64,000 nt of DNA, from NCBI RefSeq assembly GCF_000381345.1, contig NZ_KB906400.1, positions 124,001-188,000 of the forward strand, given 5' to 3'. Below the pieces are notes generated by a model. It was not told where the DNA came from and searched no databases. It was given only the letters and a program-made list of their open reading frames with translations. Source of the DNA: Deinococcus apachensis DSM 19763. GTDB taxonomy: Bacteria; Deinococcota; Deinococci; Deinococcales; Deinococcaceae. The position numbers were made by a program, and so were the translations under genes. Of this stretch, positions 45,199 to 54,076 are shown in pieces; the stretch's first letter is position 1; each line of letters begins with the position of its first letter.

Positions 45199-48100
45199 CT
45201 ACTCCTCCCGCAGGGTGACGACCTGGTAGGGGGTGTAGTCCTGGGCCTGTTCCCCGTCCGCCTCCTCCAGGAAGTTGACCCTGCTCCAGCCCGCAGCGCC
45301 GAGGACATTCTCCACCTTGGCGGCGCCCCGGTCCCCGTGGGCGTCGTAAAGCCGCACGACCACCTGATCCGCTTCCTCAGCCAGTTTCAGCGCGCCGAGG
45401 CGCAGATTCCTGTCCGTCACGCCCAGCAGCCGGGAGGTGGGGGGCCGTGTTCCGCCTTCCCTCTGTGAGCGAACGGCGAGGAGCGGGGCGTTCAGGCTGT
45501 GCGCCTCCCGGACGGTGCCGTTCCGCCAGTCCCCGGTGTGCGGGTACAGGGCGTAGCTGAAGGTGTGCCGCCCCTCGTCCCCGGTCGGGTCGGGCCAGAC
45601 GGGGGAGCGCAGCAGGCTGAGGCCCAGGACGTTGCCGAGGCTGGAATGACCGTACTTGCCGTCGTTCAGCAGGCTCACGCCGTAGCTCCCCTCGCTCAGG
45701 TCGGCCCAGCGGTGCGCGGGCTTCTCGAACTGCGCGGCGTCCCAGCTCGTGTTCGTGTGGGTCGTGCGGGCGACGGTGCCGTACGCCGTCTCGAAGCTGG
45801 CGTGCGGGCTGCGGACGTTCAGGGGCATCAGTGCCCGCAGGAAGGCGCGGCGCCCATGCCAGTCCACCTCAGTGTGGATGTCCAAGCGCGGACTGCCCCG
45901 GCGCAGCTCGTACGTCTGGGTGATCGTGCTCTCCCCGTGGCGGCGCACGACCCGGATGGCCTGGCGCAGCGTGCCGGGCAGGCGTTGCGGGGGCTCGGCG
46001 GCCAGCAGTTCCTCCCCTTCCCGCGCGTAACCCGCGTCCACCTCCCAGGCGTCCCACTCGCGGGGGACATCGACATAGGCCCAGAGCTGGTTCCCCCGGT
46101 CGGCGAGGGCCTCCCGCCCGGCCCGCAGGTCGTACAGGGACGAGAGGGTGCCGTCCTGCGCGACGACCACCCGCAGCAACCCGTTGTCCAGGGCGAGGTC
46201 GTCACCCCGATCCTCTGCCTCATCCGCCGGAGCATCCGCGCCGGAAACCGTCAGGGTGAGGTACCCCAGGCCCGGCACCGTCACGTCCCCCTGGAGATAC
46301 AGCATGCCCCCGTGGAACTCGTTGTGGACGGGCCGACCGTCGTGGCTCTGGATGGTGAGGGGGCCGTCAGCGTCCAGAGTGCAAGTCAGCGGAACGTCGT
46401 CCAGGGTCAGGTTCCACACGACGACCCGGTCCTGCCCGGCGACGGCGTCGGTTAGGGCACCCAGCGCCGAGTCGCGCAGCCCCCGGGCCGTCTCCAGGGC
46501 CTCCGAAAGTTCCCGCACCGCGTCGTCGTACACGGCCTTCACGCTCGACCCCGGCAAGATGTCGTGGAACTGGTTGCGGAGCAGCACCTGCCACGCCCCC
46601 GTCAGGGCCTCACGGGGATACGGGGCACCCAGCAGGCGGGCCGCCAGGACGCCCGCCGCCTCCGCCTCCCCCAGCGTGTGTTCGACCCGGCGGTTCAGGA
46701 ACTTCACGCGGCCCTGGGTGGTGTAGGTCCCCCGGTGCAGTTCCAGGTACTGCTCGCCCACCCACACGGGGAGGGGCGCCGGGTCCACCCGGTCGTAGAA
46801 GTCCGCGACCCGGGTCATGTGCAGTTGGGGCAGCCCGGGAAAGTCACGCAGCCGCGCGTAGCGGTCCAACATCTCGGCCGTCGGCCCGCCGCCCCCGTCC
46901 CCCCAGCCGAAGGAGAACAGCGAGGCGTCGTGCGTGCGCTTCCCCCGGAAGTTCTGCCAGGTCTGGAACAGGTCCAGCGCGGCGATGCTGCCGTTGTACC
47001 CGTGCCCCGGCGAGGGGTTGAGGAAGCTGTGCGAGAGGACCCGCGTGCCGTCGATGCCCTCCCAGCGGTACAGGTCGTAGGGGAAGACGTTCGTCTCGTT
47101 CCAGTTCAGCTTGGTGGTGAAGAAGGAGCCGATATCGCCCTGCCGGAGAAACTGCGGGAGATTCGCCGCGTAGCCGAAGGTGTCGGGCAGCCAACACACC
47201 CGCGCCCGCTTGCCGAAGTGCCGTTCGAAATACCGCTGCCCGTACAGCAGTTGCCGCGCCCAGGACTCCCCGGAGATCAGGTTGCCGTCCGGCTCGACCC
47301 ACATACCCCCGACGATGTCCCAGCGCCCCTCCTGCACCCGCTCCCGGATGCGCGCGAACAGTTCCGGATCGTCCTCCCGCACGAACTCGTAGAGCTGGGC
47401 CGTGGACTGGTTGAAGGTGAAGTCGGGGTAGCGGTCCATCAGGCTCAGCACGGTGGAAAAGGTGCGCCTCGCCTTGCGCCGGGTCTCACTCAGCGGCCAC
47501 AGCCAGGCGAGGTCGATGTGGGCGTGCCCAGTGAGGGCCAGGGCGCCCTCCGCCGGGTACCCCTCGCGCAGCTCCGCCAGTCCGGCGGCCAGAGCGTCGC
47601 GCGCAGCCTGAAGCCGCGGTCGCCACTCCCCCGGGTACGGCGCAACGTCCGGGCGCCCGAACTCCCACTCGTCCCAGATGGAGGCGATCTGGGTGGCCTG
47701 CGCTTCCTGCTGCACGGAGCGGGCGAGGTAGGCGCCGCTGTTCTCCCGCGGCAAGGGAATGTCCCGGAAGGTCCGGTCGAGGAGGTCTGCCAACCGGTCG
47801 GCAATCGCCGCCCTGCCCCCGTCCAACAGGCGTCTGGCCGCGTCCCATACGGCCAGCAGATCCTCGTGCAGGGCGCGCACGTCCTCATCGGGCAGGACGA
47901 GGAGGGCGGTGCCCAGCACGGGCTGACGAACAGGGCTCCCGAACAGGCCCTTGGGGCTGGCCTGCACCTCGACGGTCAGGGACTCGCCGCCCTGGGCCGC
48001 GAGCAGGTACTCGCGGTGATAGGGGTTGAGGCCGCCGAGAGGCCTGCCGTTCACGCTCAGCAGGCCCTCGCCGCCCACGTCGAGGCGCAGGGCGACGGGC

Positions 48101-48324
48101 TGGCCCGCCCACTCCTCCGGGACGCGGGGACTGAAGCGCAGGGTTACGGGAAAGGCGCGGGAGGGCCAGGGGTCGCCCACCCGGATGGGCACGGCGCTCT
48201 CTGCCTCATGGGACAGGAAACTTCCCTCCCCGAGGTCCAGCCGGGCGGCGTCGCGCCAGGCCCCCAGTTCGTTGAGGCGTCGTTCGAGGCGGCCGAGGAG
48301 TTGCGCGGTCGTGACGTGGCTCAT
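45199..48324 (-). CDS. GH38 alpha-mannosidase
   Basis: A 1041-aa retaining alpha-mannosidase. The catalytic domain begins TGHAHIDLAWLWPLSE (zinc ligands His/Asp), continues with EGRWDIVGGMWVEPDGN and RVCWLPDTFGYAANLPQ, which holds the nucleophile Asp region, then NQFHDILPGSS. Middle and C-terminal beta domains follow. Length matches bacterial GH38 (about 1000-1050 aa). ATG 48324 is used because AAGGA precedes it and the upstream open frame has no homology. No signal peptide. It lies 5' of the mannan operon and completes a set for alpha-mannan side chains and backbone. Confidence 0.92.
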   Translation of the reverse strand: MSHVTTAQLLGRLERRLNELGAWRDAARLDLGEGSFLSHEAESAVPIRVGDPWPSRAFPVTLRFSPRVPEEWAGQPVALRLDVGGEGLLSVNGRPLGGLNPYHREYLLAAQGGESLTVEVQASPKGLFGSPVRQPVLGTALLVLPDEDVRALHEDLLAVWDAARRLLDGGRAAIADRLADLLDRTFRDIPLPRENSGAYLARSVQQEAQATQIASIWDEWEFGRPDVAPYPGEWRPRLQAARDALAAGLAELREGYPAEGALALTGHAHIDLAWLWPLSETRRKARRTFSTVLSLMDRYPDFTFNQSTAQLYEFVREDDPELFARIRERVQEGRWDIVGGMWVEPDGNLISGESWARQLLYGQRYFERHFGKRARVCWLPDTFGYAANLPQFLRQGDIGSFFTTKLNWNETNVFPYDLYRWEGIDGTRVLSHSFLNPSPGHGYNGSIAALDLFQTWQNFRGKRTHDASLFSFGWGDGGGGPTAEMLDRYARLRDFPGLPQLHMTRVADFYDRVDPAPLPVWVGEQYLELHRGTYTTQGRVKFLNRRVEHTLGEAEAAGVLAARLLGAPYPREALTGAWQVLLRNQFHDILPGSSVKAVYDDAVRELSEALETARGLRDSALGALTDAVAGQDRVVVWNLTLDDVPLTCTLDADGPLTIQSHDGRPVHNEFHGGMLYLQGDVTVPGLGYLTLTVSGADAPADEAEDRGDDLALDNGLLRVVVAQDGTLSSLYDLRAGREALADRGNQLWAYVDVPREWDAWEVDAGYAREGEELLAAEPPQRLPGTLRQAIRVVRRHGESTITQTYELRRGSPRLDIHTEVDWHGRRAFLRALMPLNVRSPHASFETAYGTVARTTHTNTSWDAAQFEKPAHRWADLSEGSYGVSLLNDGKYGHSSLGNVLGLSLLRSPVWPDPTGDEGRHTFSYALYPHTGDWRNGTVREAHSLNAPLLAVRSQREGGTRPPTSRLLGVTDRNLRLGALKLAEEADQVVVRLYDAHGDRGAAKVENVLGAAGWSRVNFLEEADGEQAQDYTPYQVVTLREE

Positions 48325-48495
48325 GCGTTTTCCTTCTCTCTGCGGGAGGCGGGGTGAACTCCGGGTGGGGTGCTCGCCGAGGCCCGGCGAAGCGCCCCCC
48401 GGTTGTACCACCGCTTGACCCCGGGGAGGTTGTCCTGATCCGGGGCGGGGACTGTTGCGCAGGGATGGACCGCCCTCCCTGAGGCACACTGGGGC

Positions 48496-49740
48496 ATGCG
48501 GGGGTCATCTTTCCTGGGCGGCGGCTTCGTGCGGATCGCCGGAAGTGCCGAGCGCGGCGGGCGGCACGCGAGCTGGCTGGAGCTGTTCTTCGACCTGGTG
48601 TTCGTCGTCGCGGTGGGCAACCTGGGACGGCTGCTGCTGGAGAACCCCAGCCCGGGCGGCGTGCTGACCTTTCTCGGCCTCTTCGTGCCGGTGTGGTGGG
48701 CCTGGATCGGCATCAGCTACTGGGTCGACCAGTTCGAGCTGCCCGAGGTCGCCGGGCGGCTGCTGATGTTCGGCCAGCTCGTGCTGTCCCTGGGGCTGGC
48801 CGTCGGGCTGCCGCGCGTGGTGGAGGGCGAGCCCGCCCTGTTCGCCGGGTCGTACATCGGGATGCGCCTCACGCTGACGCTACTGTACCTCTGGTCGTGG
48901 CTCGCCCTGCCCGAGGGTCAGGAACTCGACGCGAAGTACACCCTGAGTTTCGCCCTGGGCACCACGCTGTGGATCATGTCGCTGCTCCTGCCCCTGCCCG
49001 AGCGGTACGTCGTGTGGGGCGTGGCGCTCGCCCTGGAGATCGCCGCGACGATCTGGGCGTACGTCAGCACCCGGGAACTGCCGCGGCAGGTCTCGCACAT
49101 GGACGAGCGGTTCGGCCTGTTCACCATCATCGTGCTGGGGGAGTCGGTGCTGGCGGTGGCGACGGGCGGCGAGCACGTTCAGGGGTGGCCCAGCGCCGTC
49201 GTGGCCGCCTGTGGCCTGACCCTCGCCTTTGCCGTGTGGTGGCTGTACTTCGACTACGCCGACGACAGCGTGATCAACCGGGCGATCCGCGGCGGAACCC
49301 GGGCGCTGTTCCTGAGCTTCGTGTACGGCTACACGCACCTGCTGGTCTTCGCCAGCATCGTGGCGGCCTCAATTGGGCTGGAACGTGCCTTCGAGGACGT
49401 GACGCACGCGCACCTGGGCGGCCCCACCCGGCTGCTGCTGTGCGGCGGGCTGGCGCTCTTCCTCGCGGCGGTGAGCGTGGTGCAGTGGGCTGGGCCGTGT
49501 CGGCTACCCGGCCGGATTCTGGGCGTCCGCGCGCTGACGGGCGGCCTGGTGATGCTGCTGGCCGTCCTTGGAGGTGAGCTGCCCGCGCTGGCGGCGCTGC
49601 TGCTGCTCACCATCCTGATCCTGGCCCTGGTGGTGTACGAACACCTCAGCCTGCGGGAGGAACGTGCTCCGGATGCAGGAGGGGATGCAGCTCCCGCTCG
49701 GCCACCAGCGCCAGCCGATGCAGGCCGCGAGATGCGCTGA
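48496..49740 (+). CDS. LtrA-like (low temperature requirement A) membrane protein
   Basis: A 414-aa protein of about 11-12 membrane helices. The N-terminal ASWLELFFDLVFVVAV is the LtrA family signature, repeated in FGLFTIIVLGESVLAVATG. Role in bacteria unknown. The last 28 residues (Ala/Pro-rich, after EHLSLREE) overlap antisense to the HelD gene for 95 bp, so the natural end may once have been shorter. ATG 48496 lies just after a CACACT box and may be leaderless. Confidence 0.85.
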   Translation: MRGSSFLGGGFVRIAGSAERGGRHASWLELFFDLVFVVAVGNLGRLLLENPSPGGVLTFLGLFVPVWWAWIGISYWVDQFELPEVAGRLLMFGQLVLSLGLAVGLPRVVEGEPALFAGSYIGMRLTLTLLYLWSWLALPEGQELDAKYTLSFALGTTLWIMSLLLPLPERYVVWGVALALEIAATIWAYVSTRELPRQVSHMDERFGLFTIIVLGESVLAVATGGEHVQGWPSAVVAACGLTLAFAVWWLYFDYADDSVINRAIRGGTRALFLSFVYGYTHLLVFASIVAASIGLERAFEDVTHAHLGGPTRLLLCGGLALFLAAVSVVQWAGPCRLPGRILGVRALTGGLVMLLAVLGGELPALAALLLLTILILALVVYEHLSLREERAPDAGGDAAPARPPAPADAGREMR

Positions 49741-51832
49741 CGTACAGGAGCCTGGACTCGAACTGCGTTTCCGGATCGTAGTTTCCGGCGTCCGCGCCCG
49801 CGACGATGCACCCGTCGAACTCCAGCCCCTTGGCGAGGTTCACCGGCAGGATCACCACGCCGCCCGTGTAGCGCGCCTGCTCGGAGAGGATGGGCTGCGC
49901 GTCCACGTCCTGCCGCTGGAGCCCCGAGACGAGCGCCTCGGCGTCCGTCACCCGGCGGGTCACGATGGCGATGTTGCGGTGCCCCTCGGCCTGCATCGTC
50001 TTCACGGCCCGGGCGATGAGCGCGGCGAGGTCATCCCCGGTCAGGCGCAGCACCTCTCCCCCGTCGCGGTCCACGCCGACCACGCCCCCGGCCCGGTTGT
50101 AGGTCGCGGCGATCCCAGCCCCCAGCTCGGTGATCTGACGGGTGGAGCGGTACGTGCGGCCCAGGGTCATCAGCCGGGTCCTCGCCTCGCCCCCCAGCGC
50201 GGCCTGCACGTCCGCCCAATTGTTCGGCCCCTTGTACCCGTGCAGCCCCTGGTTCAGGTCCCCCAACGCGGTCAGGTGGCCGGGGCGCGCAGCCCGGGCC
50301 AGCAGGGCGTACAGCAGCGGCGAGTAATCCTGCGCCTCGTCGAGCGCGATGTGGTCGTAGGGCTCCAGGGTTCGGCCTATGCGGCGCCCCACCCCGTCGA
50401 GCAGGGCCGCCACCGCCAGCATGAGGGGCAATTCGGTCACGTCCGCGTGGGAGCGGCGGGGCTTGGGAATGGCCGCGAGCGGGTCACTGAGAAGCACGCG
50501 GATGGTCCGCTCATCGAGCACGCCCTGAGCCGCATTCCGGAGCGTCCCCTCGTCGCTCACGATCCGGCGCCCCTCGCTCACCGGGAGAAGGCCCGCAAAG
50601 ACCTTGCCGGACAGCCGGGTGAGGTCGGCGGCAAGGACTCGCAGGACCGCGGTTTCCTCGTCCGGGCCGGGCAGGTTGAGCCGGGCGAGGAGTTCAGCTT
50701 CGAGGGCCTGGCGGAAGGCCGCCCGGTAGCCCTCCAGGGGAACGCGGCCCAGCACGTCATCGAGGAGCCCGTGCAACACGGGGTTGTCCAGGACGAGCGG
50801 GCGGTCCTCCCCCCTCACCCCCACCGTCACCTGGAAGGTCAGCGTCCCCAGGTTGGCGCGCAGCTTCCCGGCCAGATGGTTTTGCACGACCCGGAACATT
50901 CTCAGGTCCCCGAGCGCCTTGGCCCGGCGCCACGCCGCCTTGCGCCGCTCGTTGTCCCGGTCGGTCAGCAGGAGGTGCAGGGTGCGGTCGGTGACTTCCA
51001 TCTTCTCCAGTCCCAGGAAGGAGGTGGCCCAGGCTTCCGGCGTGGTGACGGTCACCCCCTGCAGGTTCAGGCCGGGCAGGACCCGCGCGGCGTAGGCGGC
51101 CAGGACCCGGTTGGGCATCAGGACGAGCATCGCGTCCGGGGCCCCTCGGTGCGCCCCTCGGTCCGAGTGGGTGAGCCAGGCGAGGCGGTGAAAACCGATG
51201 GTCGTCTTGCCCGACCCGGCCGCCCCCTGGATTAGGGTGTTTACGCCCGCCGGGGCGCGCATCGCCTCGTTCTGCTCGGGCTGGAGCGTCTCGACGACGT
51301 CCCGCATGGCCGCGGTCGAGGCTTCCGAAAGCCGCCCGAGCAGCACCCGCTCACGGCCCCCCGTGTCGCCCCCCGCCTCGTCGTCGTACAGGTCGGTGAG
51401 GCGGTGGAGCTTTTTCCCCTGAACGTCGAGCTGACGGCGGCGCCGGACGGTGCCCCTCAGGCCTTTTCTGGCCTCCCAGGACAGGGCGTCGCTGTAAAAG
51501 AGGCTGCCCACGTCCGACTCCCAGGAGACGACCGTGTGCGGCCCCTTCAGGTCGCGGAAGGCGTGCTTGCCGATGTAGAGGGTCTGTTCGCGCCCCCCCA
51601 CCCGCACCCGCAGGCTGCCGAAGTAGGGGGCGGGAACGTGGACCGAGAGCATGGCGGCCAGTTCCTCGGCCGTGTCCGCGAGGGTCAGGCTGGTTTCCAG
51701 GTCGGCGCCGACGTTCTTCTCGCGGTCCTCCCAGGCCTCGATCTGCCGGAGGAAGGCCGCGATCGTTCCGGCGAGGTGCTGCTCCTCGGCGGGGAACTCG
51801 GGATGAGGGGGATGGGGCGCGGTGACGGTCAC
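49646..51832 (-). CDS. helD: HelD-like UvrD-family helicase / RNA polymerase-associated ATPase
   Basis: A 728-aa SF1 ATPase. The N-terminal 100 residues form a charged helical region (EEQHLAGTIAAFLRQIEAWE) like the arm HelD places in the RNA polymerase secondary channel, followed by the HelD hallmark PYFGSLRV...YIGKHAF. Walker A is QGAAGSGKTT (Lys209), Walker B ALDEAQDYS, motif IV/V TYRSTRQI, and motif VI LLYVSASRG. Known HelD proteins release stalled RNA polymerase; E. coli HelD is DNA helicase IV, so either role is possible. GTG 51832 is taken because it lies 6 nt after TACCCT (leaderless). Tail-to-tail overlap with the LtrA gene. Confidence 0.87.
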   Translation of the reverse strand: MTVTAPHPPHPEFPAEEQHLAGTIAAFLRQIEAWEDREKNVGADLETSLTLADTAEELAAMLSVHVPAPYFGSLRVRVGGREQTLYIGKHAFRDLKGPHTVVSWESDVGSLFYSDALSWEARKGLRGTVRRRRQLDVQGKKLHRLTDLYDDEAGGDTGGRERVLLGRLSEASTAAMRDVVETLQPEQNEAMRAPAGVNTLIQGAAGSGKTTIGFHRLAWLTHSDRGAHRGAPDAMLVLMPNRVLAAYAARVLPGLNLQGVTVTTPEAWATSFLGLEKMEVTDRTLHLLLTDRDNERRKAAWRRAKALGDLRMFRVVQNHLAGKLRANLGTLTFQVTVGVRGEDRPLVLDNPVLHGLLDDVLGRVPLEGYRAAFRQALEAELLARLNLPGPDEETAVLRVLAADLTRLSGKVFAGLLPVSEGRRIVSDEGTLRNAAQGVLDERTIRVLLSDPLAAIPKPRRSHADVTELPLMLAVAALLDGVGRRIGRTLEPYDHIALDEAQDYSPLLYALLARAARPGHLTALGDLNQGLHGYKGPNNWADVQAALGGEARTRLMTLGRTYRSTRQITELGAGIAATYNRAGGVVGVDRDGGEVLRLTGDDLAALIARAVKTMQAEGHRNIAIVTRRVTDAEALVSGLQRQDVDAQPILSEQARYTGGVVILPVNLAKGLEFDGCIVAGADAGNYDPETQFESRLLYVSASRGLHRLALVAERELHPLLHPEHVPPAG

Positions 51833-51844
51833 CCGCACAGGGTA

Positions 51845-52144
51845 GGGGCGGATGGGCCGCGGGGGGCAAGACTGTGGGGAACTCCGGGCGTGACGCGGCG
51901 CAGGCCGGGTGGTGCGGGCAGCGGTGGTCGGGGGGGCGGGATCAGGTTCTACGGTCCTTCTCCCACCCGTCCACCTGCGGCCCCCCGTGCTGGCCCCAGG
52001 CTGGTTCCCTGCGTGACCCACGCGCGCGGCGGGCTCGGAACCGGGTCCCTCCAGTGTGCCCGGCCCGGAGGTGACGTGCCATCCACGGGGTGACGCCGCT
52101 CCATTGGTCAATGCTTAATGCAGGTGACGGGGGAGGTCCGCCCT
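51845..52144. other. Intergenic stretch, nothing recognised
   Basis: 300 bp between the HelD start and the AHSA1 stop. GC-rich, with one AT-richer spot (GGTCAATGCTTAATGC near 52108). The HelD reading frame stays open through it but without family similarity. Confidence 0.4.
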
Positions 52145-52687
52145 TCAGCCAGCCCCACACGCCGCGTTCCGCCGCGCCTCCAGATACTCGGCTAGGCGGT
52201 CCCACGTTTCGGTTACGCCCTGCAACATGCCCATGTCCATGACCGTCTTCAGCGCCTCCTCCGACTCGTAGGCGGCGCGGGTGATGACCCTCGTCCCGCC
52301 CTCGACCTCCTCAAAGGTCAGCGTCGAGAGGGTTGACGGCAGGCTCTCGTTGATCCTGCCCTCGGCGTCCGAGAAATAGTCCGTGTAGACGAGGCGCCCC
52401 GGAGCTTCGATCTCCCGGTAGATGCCCAGGCCCCACGATTCCATGCCGTAGAACTCGCCCTGATTCTTGTCGACGCATTTCATGCAGTAATGCCATCGGC
52501 CGCCCGGGCGCAGATCCACGGTGCAAAAAGGGACGTCCCAGCCGCGGGGACCCCACCACTGGCGCAGATGCTCGGCCTGGGTGAAGGCGTCGAAGACCAG
52601 CTCGCGGGGTGCGCCAAAGACGCGCTCAAGGACGAGGACTTTCCCAGCGACGCTCGAACTGATGGGGGACGTTGTAGTGCTGGTCAT
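52145..52687 (-). CDS. AHSA1/SRPBCC-domain protein
   Basis: A 180-aa START-like fold protein with a hydrophobic ligand cavity. ERVFGAPRELVFDAFTQAEHLRQWWGPRGW is split over the N-terminal signature of the AHSA1 group; SWGLGIYREIEAPGRLVYTDYF and the C-terminal helix METWDRLAEYLE-like end complete it. AGGAGG precedes ATG 52687. It is 15 bp behind an ArsR gene; this pairing is common and often concerns stress or solvent response. Ligand unknown. Confidence 0.87.
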   Translation of the reverse strand: MTSTTTSPISSSVAGKVLVLERVFGAPRELVFDAFTQAEHLRQWWGPRGWDVPFCTVDLRPGGRWHYCMKCVDKNQGEFYGMESWGLGIYREIEAPGRLVYTDYFSDAEGRINESLPSTLSTLTFEEVEGGTRVITRAAYESEEALKTVMDMGMLQGVTETWDRLAEYLEARRNAACGAG

Positions 52688-52702
52688 GGAAAAACCTCCT
52701 GG

Positions 52703-53080
52703 TCAGGTGTGATCCGGCGGGTCTTCGGAGTTGGCGGGCGGGTCAGCCTGAGTTGCCGCAGGGTCCTTGCCCTTCTGAAGCTGCTGCAAATACATGTCGA
52801 GCCGGTCGAAGCGGCCTTCCCAGAGCTGCCGGTAGCTGCCCAGCCACTCGTCCAGTTCTCGAAAAGGCTCGGCCCGCAGCGCGCAGATGCGCCGGTTGGC
52901 GGCCGCCTCGACCTCGATCAGACCCGCCTCGCTGAGGACGCGCAGATGCTTGGACGCCTGGGGCTGGCGAAGCTGGAGACGGGCGGCAATCTCACCCACC
53001 GTGAGGGGCTGCTCGATCAGCAACTCGACGATTTGCAGCCGGTGCGGTTCGGCCAGAGCGCTGAAGGTCGCCGTGTTCAG
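52703..53080 (-). CDS. ArsR-family regulator, probable CTG start
   Basis: A 125-aa winged-helix repressor. Family members begin with an ALAEPHRLQIVELL helix; here that helix is coded upstream of every ATG, GTG or TTG. The only start that keeps it is CTG 53080, directly after an in-frame TGA and 5 nt from AAAGGAGG, so a CTG start is inferred. The HTH follows (TVGEIAARL, LRQPQASKHLRVLSEAG) and the wing (RRICALRAEPFRELDEW). No Cys metal site. Starting at the TTG at 53023 would remove the first helix. It lies upstream of the AHSA1 gene in one operon. Confidence 0.85.
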   Translation of the reverse strand: MNTATFSALAEPHRLQIVELLIEQPLTVGEIAARLQLRQPQASKHLRVLSEAGLIEVEAAANRRICALRAEPFRELDEWLGSYRQLWEGRFDRLDMYLQQLQKGKDPAATQADPPANSEDPPDHT

Positions 53081-53121
53081 TCAGGCCTCCTTTCCACAGG
53101 TCGTGCTTCTTGTGTCGCCCT

Positions 53122-53151
53122 ATTATGCTACGTCAGGAATATTCCTGTCAA
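53122..53151 (-). promoter_or_regulatory. ArsR operon promoter with 14-bp palindrome
   Basis: Minus-strand TTGACA (53151-53146), 18 bp, CATAAT (53127-53122). The perfect palindrome CAGGAATATTCCTG (53134-53147) fills the spacer and touches the -35, a likely ArsR autoregulatory operator. Confidence 0.7.
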
Positions 53152-53234
53152 GGAATCATGGGTTGGAAGAGGATGGGCACGGCTGGGTCATCGGCAGAGA
53201 ACCTAGACCAAAGAGGAAATTGGGATGAGACGCC

Positions 53235-53263
53235 AAAAAAGCTCCTCCCCCTGGAGGGAGGAG
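53235..53263 (-). terminator. Minus-strand intrinsic terminator-like hairpin
   Basis: Stem of 8 bp: CTCCTCCC (53242-53249) with GGGAGGAG (53256-53263), loop of 6. On the minus strand it is followed by a run of six T (53240-53235). It belongs to the C/G-rich hairpin family; no minus gene to its right needs it, so it could stop antisense transcription into the ArsR promoter. Between this and the LuxR remnant (53264-53479) only repeats are seen. Confidence 0.5.
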
Positions 53264-53479
53264 GCTGGGTGGGGGTGTACGGGCATGGCGGCCGGAGGCC
53301 AGTTGGTGCGTCCAAGCACTCTTCTTTGAATCTGGGCAGCAGGGCAAGCTGGCCCCTGCCACCCCTCCCCCCGACCCTCTGCAAGCAGCCCTGCGATTCT
53401 CCCGCACAGGGAGGGGGAGGAAAATCGCGCGTTCATTATGCTTTTTCTCCGGGCTGGGCGCGGGGGAGGACCTGCGGCG

Positions 53480-54054
53480 TCGCTGGCGTCCTGAGCCGCG
53501 CCGCCGACCGGAACGGCGGGCCGGTCGCGTTCTCGGCGCTGGCACACTCCCTGGGGGAACTCGCGTGGTTCGAGGGCCAGCCGGAGGCCGCCGCGAATCA
53601 GTTCGGGGTCGCCGCTGGGCTCCTGCACGACACCGACACGCCCTTCGAGGAGGCGTCCACGCGGCTGCGCGCCGGTCAGGTTCTGGCGGCCCTGGGGCAG
53701 CGCGAGGCGGCGCTCGACCAGCATCCGGGCCGCGCGGGGCCTCAATGCCGTCCTGCTCGCCCGGAACGCCGCCCGGACGCTGGAGGGCCTGGGCGAGGCG
53801 GTGGGGGAACGCGGGACCCGCCCATCCCGGAGTGGCGCCGTGGCCTGGCTCACCCGGCGCCAGCTCGAAGTGCTGCTCCTCGTCGCGCGCGGGCGCACCG
53901 ACAAGGCCATCGCCCGGGAGCTGCGGCTCAGCCCGCGCACCGTGGAGATGCACATGGGCAACATCCTGGCGAGCCTGGACAGCCTCTCGCGCGCCGAGGC
54001 GGTGGCCGGGCCGCCGAGTTGGGATTACTGCCGCGGGAGACCGGCCTCACGTAG
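53480..54054 (+). pseudogene. Decayed LuxR/MalT-like regulator (C-terminal part)
   Basis: The remnant begins inside a TPR-like helical region ([39 protein letters not shown]). Near 53720 the similarity moves to the next frame ([14 protein letters not shown]) and runs through a full LuxR HTH ([39 protein letters not shown]). Near 54015 one base appears missing and the end of the family ([14 protein letters not shown], stop at 54054) is again in the first frame. The 5' part with any sensor or NTPase domain is absent. Two frameshifts plus truncation make it non-functional unless they are assembly errors. Confidence 0.75.
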
Positions 54055-54076
54055 AGCGTTCGACAAAAGAAGAGGG

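Noticed and set aside
48325..48489. Upstream extension of the GH38 frame
   Set aside because: No family similarity, and a ribosome site lies just before ATG 48324.
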